From the NCBI GenBank assembly GCA_027069645.1, contig JALXEI010000273.1:1-12464 (forward strand): a stretch of 12,464 nt of DNA, written 5' to 3'. The translations under genes and the position numbers were made by a program. Below are positions 7,494 through 12,464 of this stretch, in pieces (position 1 is the stretch's first letter; the number at the start of each line of letters is the position of its first letter). Below the pieces are notes generated by a model. It did no database searches, was not told the origin of the DNA, and worked only from the letters and a program-made list of their open reading frames with translations. Source of the DNA: Hyphomicrobiales bacterium (GTDB lineage Bacteria > Pseudomonadota > Alphaproteobacteria > Rhizobiales > JAKIUO01).

Positions 7494-8528
7494 TCAGTCA
7501 CCAATAAAACCGACAATTTGCCTGACCTTGCTCATAATAGGGTTGGCGATTTCCCGTGCCCGGTCGGCGCCCTGGTTCAAAATCCGGTCGATCTCGCCAG
7601 CCTCGCCCACAAGCCTTTTCATCTCGCCACTGATCGGCGCAAGACGCTCCACGGCCAGTTCGACCAGGGCCGGTTTGAAGGTACCAAACCCCGCCCCGCC
7701 AAACTGTTTGAGCACCTCGCCAACCTCGATATCGGCAAGCGCGGCGTAGATTCCCACAAGATTTGCAGCTTCCGGCCGCCCTTCCAGCCCCTCGACTTCC
7801 GAGGGCAGTGCATCCGGGTCGGTTTTGGCTTTTTTCACTTTTCTGGCGATGGTATCGGCATCATCGGTCAGATTGATGCGTGACATGTCCGAAGCTGCCG
7901 ATTTGCTCATTTTCTCCGAACCGTTGCGCAGGGACATGACCCTTGTCGCCGGACCGGCAATCAGCGGCTCGGGAAGAGGGAAAAAACCGTCCGCAAAGCC
8001 GGCCTTTTCAATCGAATCCGAAAAATCATTATTGAACTTCTGGGCAATGTCGCGCGCCAGTTCCAGATGCTGCTTCTGGTCCTCGCCGACCGGCACATGT
8101 GTCGCCCTGTAAAGCAGAATATCGGCAGCCATCAGATTGGGATAGGCGAACAGCCCCACCGAGGCATTTTCCCTGTGTTTCCCCGCCTTTTCCTTGAACT
8201 GGGTCATGCGATTGAGCCAGCCCATGCGCGCCACACAGTTAAATATCCAGGCGAGTTCAGCATGACCGCTGACCTGGCTCTGGTTGAAGATGATCTGCTG
8301 TTCCGGGTCGATCCCGGCAGCGATAAAAGCCGCGGCCACCTCACGGATATTGCGGGTCAGTTCCGCCGGTTCCTGCCAGACCGTTATGGCGTGCAGGTCC
8401 ACAACACAATACAGGCAGTCGTGATCCTTCTGAAGGTCAACAAAGCGTTTGATCGCGCCAAGATAATTGCCAAGGTGCAGATTTCCGGTTGGCTGCACAC
8501 CGGAAAAGACCCGCTCTTTGTGTTCCAT
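7494..8528 (-). CDS. trpS: Tryptophanyl-tRNA synthetase
   Basis: A 344-aa class I aminoacyl-tRNA synthetase that charges tRNA-Trp with tryptophan in the cytoplasm. The N-terminus VFSGVQPTGNLHLGNYLGA holds the HIGH-type signature (HLGN at 18-21), and KMSKS is at 206-210 (GSEKMSKSAASD). Other TrpRS hallmarks are CVVDLHAITV (about 41-50), NCVARMGWLNRMTQFKEK, ADILLYRATHVPVGEDQKQHLELARDIA, and the C-terminal helical anticodon-binding region. Length and ends are normal for bacterial TrpRS. The start is ATG 8528 with AGGAGC seven bases upstream. In many relatives trpS follows a murJ-like gene; here the upstream neighbour is instead a divergent gene for an Ala-rich membrane protein. Confidence 0.96.
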   Translation of the reverse strand: MEHKERVFSGVQPTGNLHLGNYLGAIKRFVDLQKDHDCLYCVVDLHAITVWQEPAELTRNIREVAAAFIAAGIDPEQQIIFNQSQVSGHAELAWIFNCVARMGWLNRMTQFKEKAGKHRENASVGLFAYPNLMAADILLYRATHVPVGEDQKQHLELARDIAQKFNNDFSDSIEKAGFADGFFPLPEPLIAGPATRVMSLRNGSEKMSKSAASDMSRINLTDDADTIARKVKKAKTDPDALPSEVEGLEGRPEAANLVGIYAALADIEVGEVLKQFGGAGFGTFKPALVELAVERLAPISGEMKRLVGEAGEIDRILNQGADRAREIANPIMSKVRQIVGFIGD

Positions 8529-8612
8529 GAAATTGCTCCTTTTGCCGTCTTCTTATGACGCGACAGAGCTGGCGTTGCAAGAGCCGTAACCCCCGTTTTG
8601 CAGGTCCCCTGC

Positions 8613-8641
8613 TTGCTGATTGTTTAAAAACTGCCTAGACT
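8613..8641 (+). promoter_or_regulatory. Possible sigma-70 promoter of the Ala-rich membrane protein gene
   Basis: TTGCTG (8613-8618) and TAGACT (8636-8641) are 17 bases apart, a reasonable match to housekeeping promoters of alphaproteobacteria. It lies 55 bases upstream of the ATG at 8696 in the 167-base divergent gap with trpS. Neither hexamer is perfect, so the call is tentative. Confidence 0.4.
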
Positions 8642-8695
8642 GTCACCGTATAAAAACAAAAGTACGAACAATTGCGAGAAAAAAGGGAAAATACA

Positions 8696-9904
8696 ATGCA
8701 GACATGGTTGCGCCGAATACTGGCGCTTGTGGCGCTGGTCGGTTCTTTTACAGGGCTGACAGCGGCGGTCCCCAATATCATGGCCCTGAATAGTGGCGGC
8801 GGCAGTTTTGTCAATCTGGGCCTCGCCGTTCTCGGGGTCATCTTTTTTATCTACGGCATCATGTGCGGTTTCTGGCTGCTTGAACGAAGAACAGGGGCGG
8901 TCCTCGCCAATGTGATTTTCTGGCTGTTGCAATTACCTGTCGTGGTCACCTCGATGCTCACCTGGAAAATTTCCACGCTGGCGTTCCTCAACATGACAAC
9001 CGATCCGGCCTTTTCGCTGTTCGGCGTTGGCATGGGGAGCGGCAGTTCCTTTTCCCTTGCCCTTGATACTTCGCCGGAAGATTTGTCCATCGGGTTCAAC
9101 ATGTTTGCCCTGTTGATGATTATCCTGCTGACCGTTGTCGGTATCGGCACACGTCGGGAAAGCGGTCTTTTGTCGGGGGCCAAAAAAGTTGCCGCGGTTG
9201 CCGGCGGCGCGGCGGCGGCAACCGGTGCTGCCGTTGCGATGGGCGCCAAAGGTGCCGCAACTGTCGCCGGAGCCGCAGGAGATGTGGCGGGCAAGGCGGC
9301 CGACGTCGCCGGCAGCGCCGTTTCCGGTGCCATTGATATGGCCGGGGACATTGCGGAAGCGACCGGTTCGCTTGCCTCGGGTGTCGCGGAAGGCGCCGGT
9401 ACCGTTGCCGAAGGTACCCTCGACGCCGCCAAAACCACAGCATCTGCTGCCGGGGACCTTGCCGAAAAGACGGTTGATGTCGCGGGTGCCGCTGTCAGTG
9501 GCGCGGCTGATATGGCCGCAAATGTTGCCGAAAGCTCCATCGAAGCGGCAAAATCAACCGCGTCTGCTGCCGGGGACCTCGCCTCGGGTGCCGCCGATAT
9601 GGCTGGCGGGGCTGTGGATACGGTGGTCGAGGCTGCCAGTATCGAGGAAGCACCGACACCTGTGGAAACAGCCGAAGCCGTGGTTTCGCCCGCGCCCGTG
9701 GCGGAAGAAGTCCCTGCTGTTGAAATTGTCGAGGACAATATCGAGGCCGCAACGGAAATACCCCCGCTCGATATTTCCGAGGTGACGGAAACGGCTGTTC
9801 CCTTAACGGAAAGCACGCCTGAAGATGTCGAGAATGCCATTGACAGCCTGAAGGAGGCAGTTGTCGGAACCGTGGAAGGAATAACCGAAAACGAAAAAAG
9901 CTAG
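8696..9904 (+). CDS. Membrane protein with Ala-rich LEA/apolipoprotein-like repeats and acidic tail
   Basis: A 402-aa protein I do not recognise as a named family. Residues 8-30, 41-63, 66-90 and 134-152 are hydrophobic and probably span the membrane. Residues 155-310 are very rich in Ala/Gly/Asp/Val/Ser with an amphipathic pattern of the kind AAGD(V/L)A..A.DVAG.AVSGA.DMA. Units containing AAGD begin near 193, 251 and 291; the last two are 40 residues apart and share a 17-base identical stretch (9443-9459 and 9563-9579), which indicates recent internal duplication. Such repeats resemble LEA-type or apolipoprotein-like amphipathic helices, which can lie on membranes or form coiled bundles. Residues 311-402 are Pro/Glu/Thr/Val-rich and acidic. 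The start ATG 8696 has AGGGA seven bases upstream; a TTG at 8672 is less likely. The stop abuts the structured RNA region, which may be its 3' UTR. A role in envelope stress is speculation. Confidence 0.75.
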   Translation: MQTWLRRILALVALVGSFTGLTAAVPNIMALNSGGGSFVNLGLAVLGVIFFIYGIMCGFWLLERRTGAVLANVIFWLLQLPVVVTSMLTWKISTLAFLNMTTDPAFSLFGVGMGSGSSFSLALDTSPEDLSIGFNMFALLMIILLTVVGIGTRRESGLLSGAKKVAAVAGGAAAATGAAVAMGAKGAATVAGAAGDVAGKAADVAGSAVSGAIDMAGDIAEATGSLASGVAEGAGTVAEGTLDAAKTTASAAGDLAEKTVDVAGAAVSGAADMAANVAESSIEAAKSTASAAGDLASGAADMAGGAVDTVVEAASIEEAPTPVETAEAVVSPAPVAEEVPAVEIVEDNIEAATEIPPLDISEVTETAVPLTESTPEDVENAIDSLKEAVVGTVEGITENEKS

Positions 9905-9926
9905 ACCTGAAGGGGGCGTGGCTCGT

Positions 9927-10048
9927 CCGGAAGGTCTCGGTCCCGGTGTCAATTGCGATACCGGGATTGGCACTGGCCATTCAGCCGGGATGGCGTTATA
10001 GTGCCCGCGAAACCGGCATTTTGGTGCGGGCTCCCGAGACCCGGCCGG
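9927..10048 (+). ncRNA. Structured RNA domain with four-helix junction, upstream of the permuted tRNA
   Basis: Complementary segments nest into a multibranched fold. The outer stem GGTCTCGG (9933-9940) pairs with CCGAGACC (10034-10041), perfect over 8 bp. Inside are three hairpins: TCCCGGT/ACCGGGA (9941-9947/9960-9966); GGCACT/AGTGCC (9969-9974/10000-10005), topped by GCCAT/ATGGC (9976-9980/9990-9994); and CGC..ACC/GGTGCG (10006-10014/10023-10028). CCGG at 9927-9930 can extend the outer stem with CCGG at 10045-10048. It starts only about 20 bases after the Ala-rich protein's stop codon and has no coding frame with family resemblance. It matches no riboswitch or housekeeping RNA motif I can recall (TPP, cobalamin, SAM-II, RNase P, SRP and 6S were considered). 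It could be a domain of a larger RNA, a 3' UTR, or part of a ribozyme flanking the split tRNA. Confidence 0.55.
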
Positions 10049-10093
10049 TGCGGGCTGCTGTGCAGTTTTCGTATTCCAATGCTGATTTCTGAT

Positions 10094-10167
10094 AATCTCA
10101 ATGTCGCGGGTTCGATTCCCGCTGTCCGGCAGCGGACATAGCTCAGCGGTTAGAGCATGAGACTTCT
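10094..10167 (+). tRNA. Circularly permuted tRNA-like gene (3' half before 5' half), reconstructed anticodon UCU
   Basis: In genomic order one reads AA, TCTCA (10096-10100), ATGTC variable loop, a T-arm with GCGGG/CCCGC stem and TTCGATT loop (10106-10122), TGTCCG (10123-10128), GCA, then GCGGACA (10132-10138), TA, a D-arm with GCTC/GAGC stem and loop AGCGGTTA (10141-10156), A, TGAGA (10158-10162), CTTCT (10163-10167). Joined the other way round, all helices form: acceptor 6 of 7 bp (G1 faces G), D-stem 4 bp, anticodon stem 5 bp perfect, T-stem 5 bp perfect, with conserved T8, A14, G18-G19, A21, T33 and TTC in the T-loop. A break after 10167 and before 10094 gives a seven-base loop CTTCTAA, anticodon UCU (Arg). 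As transcribed, the acceptor strands are closed by a GCAG tetraloop. CCA is not encoded, and the usual Arg identity base A20 is absent. Whether it yields a functional tRNA is unknown. Confidence 0.55.
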
Positions 10168-10249
10168 GGATATAGCTAAACTGGTAAAGCAACATAATTC
10201 ACACTTATGTGGTCGAAAGACCGTGGGGGTTCGAGTCCCTCTATCTTGA
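10166..10249 (+). tRNA. Second tRNA-like fold with long variable arm, overlapping the permuted tRNA
   Basis: The sequence folds as a class II-like tRNA of 84 bases. Acceptor CTGGATA (10166-10172) pairs with TATCTTG (10242-10248), with one T-T mismatch and one G-T pair. It then has T8-A9, a 3-bp D-stem GCT/AGC with a loop holding A14, GG and A21, an anticodon arm ACATAA/TTATGT (10192-10197/10205-10210) with loop TTCACAC, a variable arm GGTC-GAAA-GACC (10211-10222), and a T-arm GGGGG/CCCTC with loop TTCGAGT (10225-10241); the discriminator is A. Odd points are the 6-bp anticodon stem (or a nine-base loop on a 5-bp stem), anticodon CAC (Val) combined with a long variable arm normally found in Leu/Ser/Tyr/Sec tRNAs, no CCA, and a 2-base overlap with the preceding half tRNA. 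It may be a tRNA, a decayed tRNA or a structural mimic. Confidence 0.45.
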
Positions 10250-10253
10250 CAAA

Positions 10254-10472
10254 TGGCGAAAGCCAATCGTTTCGGGAACGATTCTTAAAACGGGGAGCCG
10301 GAGAAATGTTCACGTCCCGATCGGGAACCGGCCCCAAAGGCGAAAGCCGGCGGGGTGGCGAATGTGACGGACAGGTTTGGTCAAAACCCTGCGTGCCGGC
10401 GGATACCGGCCCCTTTCGAAACCTGGCGCCTTCATCCGGGCGGATGCGCTTCGGCCATCCCGAAAGATGAAG
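10254..10472 (+). ncRNA. Hairpin-dense region continuing the tRNA-containing RNA
   Basis: Successive stable hairpins are visible: TGGC-GAAA-GCCA (10254-10265); AATCGTT/AACGATT (10265-10271/10277-10283); GGGG.CCGG with CCGGCCCC (10292-10301/10328-10335) enclosing TCCC-GATC-GGGA (10315-10326); GGC-GAAA-GCC (10339-10348); CAGG.TT/AAACCCTG (10372-10391); GCCGG/CCGGC (10395-10399/10406-10410); and CTTCATC/GATGAAG (10430-10436/10466-10472) around an inner stem capped by C(TTCG)G at 10449-10454. GNRA and UUCG tetraloops at this density are typical of structured RNA, not protein genes. I could not fit a group I core (no P7 pair) or a group II domain V, nor RNase P RNA. No open frame here has family resemblance. 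It may be one transcript with the tRNA-like elements. Confidence 0.5.
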
Positions 10473-10480
10473 ATCAAGGG

Positions 10481-10517
10481 CGGGTAAAAGAGGCCTTAAA
10501 CCGTCACCCGTTTTGTT
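10481..10517 (+). terminator. Terminator-like hairpin ending the structured RNA region
   Basis: CGGGT (10481-10485) pairs with ACCCG (10506-10510) around a 20-base loop and is followed by TTTTGTT (10511-10517). The stem is short and the loop long, so it is weaker than the terminator at 7432, but it marks a sensible 3' end before the promoter of the SPFH gene. Confidence 0.45.
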
Positions 10518-10553
10518 CAAATCGAACTTTCTTCGGCAACCTTTGTTTTTTAC

Positions 10554-10581
10554 TTGCACTTTTCTTTTTTGGCGCTATCCT
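10554..10581 (+). promoter_or_regulatory. Probable sigma-70 promoter of the SPFH gene
   Basis: TTGCAC (10554-10559) and TATCCT (10576-10581) are 16 bases apart, within an AT-rich stretch 57 bases upstream of the ATG at 10638. The match to alphaproteobacterial housekeeping promoters is fair, and it suggests the SPFH gene is transcribed separately from the RNA region. Confidence 0.5.
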
Positions 10582-10637
10582 CCCCTCCCCTTTACTTGAA
10601 AACTGTTATTAGCATTTTTGTTTAAAGGAACTTTGTC

Positions 10638-11786
10638 ATGAGACCGAGACATATCACCATCAGGGAAGATGAACGCGGCTTGCTGATCCGCGACGGCAAG
10701 TTCAGGCGCCTGCTGGAGCCAGGACGCTATCGCCGCCCGTTCTGGGATTTCGGCAAGCGCGAGGAAGTGCTGATTTTCAAGGTCAGGGAAACCGAAATGA
10801 CCAGCAACTGGGCGCGGGTGATTGAAAAGAACCACCCCGAACTGGCCGCACGGCTGTTCGAGATTGTCTCCACCGGTGAAGAGGAAGTGGCCATTGTCAG
10901 CTTTGACGGCCGCCCCGTCCATCTCGTCGGCCCGTGGAAAACCCGCTATTTCTGGAAAGTGCTGACCAAAGTCTCCACCGAGTTCATCGACACCACAAGA
11001 GACCGGCGCGTCAGCAAAAAGCAGCGTAATGCCATTGACCCGGCAAGCACATCGCTGATTGTGGATGAAACCGTCTTGCAGCACGAGGCCGGTTTGCTGT
11101 TCGTCGATGGCGAAGTCGTCGAAGAGCTGAAGCCCGGTCGCCACAGCTTCTGGCAGGTGCACAACAGGGTCTTGGTTAGCCGCCACGACCTGCGTCCGCG
11201 CCCCATCGAGATCAGCGCCCAGGAAATCCTCACCAGAGACCGCATTTCCCTGCGCGTCACGCTGACCGCCTATGTGCAGGTCAAAGACGTTCTGAAAGCC
11301 TGGGAGGCAACGGAAGATTATGACAAATATATCTATCTGCTGGCGCAACTCGCTGTGCGCGAAGCCATTGCCGGGCGTACGCTCGACGAGGTCCTCAACA
11401 ATCGCGATAAAATCGACGATCAGTTGCGCGCCTATATGAAAGAGCACAAGGGCGATATTGGTGTCGAGGTGACCGAGCTTGGCATCAAGGACATCATTTT
11501 GCCCGGCGAAATGCGCGAACTGATCAACAAGGTGGTGGCCGCCGAAAAAACCGCACAGGCCAATCTCATTCGCCGCCGCGAGGAAACGGCTGCCACCCGT
11601 TCGCTGTTGAACACGGCAAAGCTGATGGAAAACAATCCGCTTTTGCTGCGCCTGAAAGAGCTGGAAAGCCTTGAGAAACTCACCGAAAAAGTGGGGCGCA
11701 TTGACCTGCACACGGGCGAGAAAGGCGGGCTTGACGCCCTCGTCAACAGGCTCTTGTCGCTGGATCCCGAGCAATTATCAAAATAA
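10638..11786 (+). CDS. SPFH/band-7 (slipin-like) protein without membrane anchor
   Basis: A 382-aa protein. Residues about 148-300 carry a band-7/SPFH domain (GLLFVDGEVVEELKPGRHSFW, IEISAQEILTRDRISLRVTLTAYVQV, YLLAQLAVREAIAGRTLDEVL, GIEVTELGIKDI-type strands, LPGEMRELINKVVAAEKTAQA), followed by a charged helical region (310-350). SPFH proteins form membrane-associated rings that organise lipids or control proteases such as FtsH. There is no N-terminal hydrophobic anchor, which most slipins have. A motif of the form E.GLL..DG.....L.PGR...FW appears three times (about 12-36, 82-107, 150-172), so the N-terminal half seems built from repeated strands. The start ATG 10638 has AGGAA about nine bases upstream. 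It is monocistronic, with promoter and terminator visible. Confidence 0.83.
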   Translation: MRPRHITIREDERGLLIRDGKFRRLLEPGRYRRPFWDFGKREEVLIFKVRETEMTSNWARVIEKNHPELAARLFEIVSTGEEEVAIVSFDGRPVHLVGPWKTRYFWKVLTKVSTEFIDTTRDRRVSKKQRNAIDPASTSLIVDETVLQHEAGLLFVDGEVVEELKPGRHSFWQVHNRVLVSRHDLRPRPIEISAQEILTRDRISLRVTLTAYVQVKDVLKAWEATEDYDKYIYLLAQLAVREAIAGRTLDEVLNNRDKIDDQLRAYMKEHKGDIGVEVTELGIKDIILPGEMRELINKVVAAEKTAQANLIRRREETAATRSLLNTAKLMENNPLLLRLKELESLEKLTEKVGRIDLHTGEKGGLDALVNRLLSLDPEQLSK

Positions 11787-11851
11787 CCGGGAGGACAACA
11801 CAAAAAAACACGCTCCCTCTTCAATACGGATTGCAAAGGTCAGCCTTTGCT

Positions 11852-11906
11852 GCCCGCTGCACAAGTGGCCCGTCCGGCGAGGACGAGCACGCGCAGCGGG
11901 CTTTTT
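11852..11906 (+). terminator. Rho-independent terminator of the SPFH gene
   Basis: GCCCGCTGC (11852-11860) pairs perfectly with GCAGCGGGC (11893-11901), enclosing a second hairpin CGTCC/GGACG (11871-11875/11881-11885), and is followed by TTTTT (11902-11906). A smaller hairpin GCAAAGG/CCTTTGC (11833-11850) precedes it. It lies 66 bases after the stop codon and before the convergent Gly-rich gene. Confidence 0.75.
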
Positions 11907-11934
11907 CAGGTTCCGGAGCCGGAAAAAATCCTGC

Positions 11935-12231
11935 TCAGCCCATCAGTTTGCGCAAAATGCCATAGCCGACGCTCCCGGCGAGCCCACCGCCGCCACCTGA
12001 CAACAGGCCGCCAATGACCGAGCTGGCCATACCGCCCCCTCCGAGCATTCCGGCCACCATCGGTCCCGCCGTGGGCCCCAGAAAATAGCTCGCTGCCGCT
12101 CCGGACAGGATGCCCACCATCGAACTGGAGGCCGCACCAACACCCGCCTTGCGGAACAGGGCCCCGCCAATATTGCCGCCCAGCAGACCCCCTGCACCGC
12201 CTGACAATAGCGGTATCAACATCTCAAGCAT
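11935..12231 (-). CDS. Small Gly/Ala-rich membrane protein
   Basis: A 98-aa protein of unknown family. It is almost entirely Gly, Ala, Leu, Ser, Met and Val, with glycine-zipper-like runs (GGAGGLLGGNIGGALF, LSGAAASYFLGPTAGPMVAG, a GGGG near the centre and a GGGGG near the end) and a basic C-terminus (RKLMG). Two or three short hydrophobic helices with GxxxG spacing suggest a membrane-inserting or oligomerising peptide; glycine-zipper proteins often occur in envelopes. The start ATG 12231 has GGGAG about ten bases upstream. It is convergent with the SPFH gene. The length of the open frame and the tidy start favour a real gene, but low complexity weakens any inference of function. Confidence 0.6.
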   Translation of the reverse strand: MLEMLIPLLSGGAGGLLGGNIGGALFRKAGVGAASSSMVGILSGAAASYFLGPTAGPMVAGMLGGGGMASSVIGGLLSGGGGGLAGSVGYGILRKLMG

Positions 12232-12366
12232 TTGTATTTTTCTCCCTCTCTTTTATGTTTTTTTGTTGTGTGCACCTGTCATGGTCCACAACCAACAGTA
12301 ACAGAAAAGTGATCGAAATATAATCTTATTCCCGGTAGAGATTTTTCGGCGGCTTCTTCGCAGCGA

Positions 12367-12464
12367 TCAGCCGGCCTTTTTCCGGCCTGTCAGTTTTCGC
12401 AGCAGCGGGCCGAAGCGAAAACCGCCGATGAGGGCCGCGGTCAGGAAATAGATCACCACACCCG
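12367..12464 (-). CDS. C-terminal fragment of a membrane protein gene
   Basis: A reverse-strand frame enters from the right edge and ends at TGA 12369-12367. The 31 visible residues begin GVVIYFLTAALIGGF, a hydrophobic segment, and end in a basic tail (RKLTGRKKAG), which looks like the last membrane helix of an inner-membrane protein with a cytoplasmic C-terminus. Too little is visible to name a family. It lies 135 bases upstream of the Gly-rich gene on the same strand and could be co-transcribed with it. Confidence 0.5.
   Translation of the reverse strand, partial: GVVIYFLTAALIGGFRFGPLLRKLTGRKKAG

Noticed and set aside
8851..9840. Minus-strand Ala/Ser-rich open frame of 329 codons
   Set aside because: It is a mirror of the Ala-rich repeats on the plus strand, where start, ribosome binding site and membrane helices are better.
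10091..10096. GATAAT as a -10 box driving the tRNA region
   Set aside because: It lies within the anticodon strand of the tRNA half, and the -35 position holds only TTCGTA.
10094..10167. Permuted two-piece tmRNA (ssrA) of the alphaproteobacterial type
   Set aside because: The order of halves fits, but a full D-arm and a 5-bp anticodon stem are present, the 5' strand is not the GGGG-type tmRNA start, and no tag-encoding frame ending in Ala-Ala is seen downstream.
10168..10517. Group I or group II intron flanking the split tRNA
   Set aside because: No P7 pairing strands, no domain V-like 34-mer, and the presumed intron ends do not fit either class.
10575..11774. Long minus-strand open frame of 399 codons
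   Set aside because: It is antisense to the SPFH gene, whose family motifs are unmistakable, and has no ribosome binding site or recognisable domain.

Overview
The window looks like chromosomal DNA of a moderately GC-rich alphaproteobacterium. The grounds are the protein families (FtsH N-terminus, YraN next to GshB, a YifB/ComM ATPase, TadE-type pseudopilins, Sel1-repeat and SPFH proteins) and tRNA-like sequences without an encoded CCA. I cannot name a genus from sequence alone.

Layout. The first 100 bases are the start of ftsH on the minus strand. After a 531-base gap with no convincing gene, a plus-strand pair follows: a divergent thiamine-phosphate-synthase-like protein (632-1366) and an overlapping, exported Sel1-repeat protein with a TTG start (1345-2358). 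Convergent to them is yifB/comM (2417-3955, minus). The 529 bases between yifB and gshB hold two small palindromic, MITE-like elements side by side (3985-4250 and 4255-4408). Next come gshB and yraN as a minus-strand pair (4485-5861), then two plus-strand TadE-like pseudopilin genes (6065-7388) with a good terminator, then trpS on the minus strand (7494-8528). Divergent from trpS is an Ala-rich membrane protein with LEA-like repeats (8696-9904). Its stop codon is followed at once by about 600 bases that read as structured RNA rather than protein (about 9911-10517). An SPFH/band-7 protein (10638-11786, with promoter and terminator), a 98-aa Gly-rich membrane protein (minus) and the tail of another minus-strand membrane-protein gene close the window.

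Most striking region. At 10094-10167 the two halves of a tRNA lie in reversed order: variable loop, T-arm and 3' acceptor strand first, then, after only a few bases, 5' acceptor strand, D-arm and 5' anticodon strand. All stems pair when the halves are rejoined, and the break lies in the anticodon loop beside a UCU triplet. A second tRNA-like fold with a long GAAA-capped variable arm starts in the last two bases of that element (10166-10249). Both are embedded in hairpin-dense sequence: a four-helix junction upstream (9927-10048) and GNRA/UUCG-capped hairpins downstream ending in a terminator-like stem (10481-10517). This may be a permuted tRNA gene, a large noncoding RNA with tRNA-mimic domains, or the remnant of tRNA duplication and deletion. 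The sequence alone does not decide.

The protein genes are mostly housekeeping (protein quality control, tryptophan charging, glutathione synthesis) mixed with envelope genes of unknown purpose (Sel1 protein, pseudopilins, Ala-rich membrane protein, SPFH protein, Gly-rich protein).
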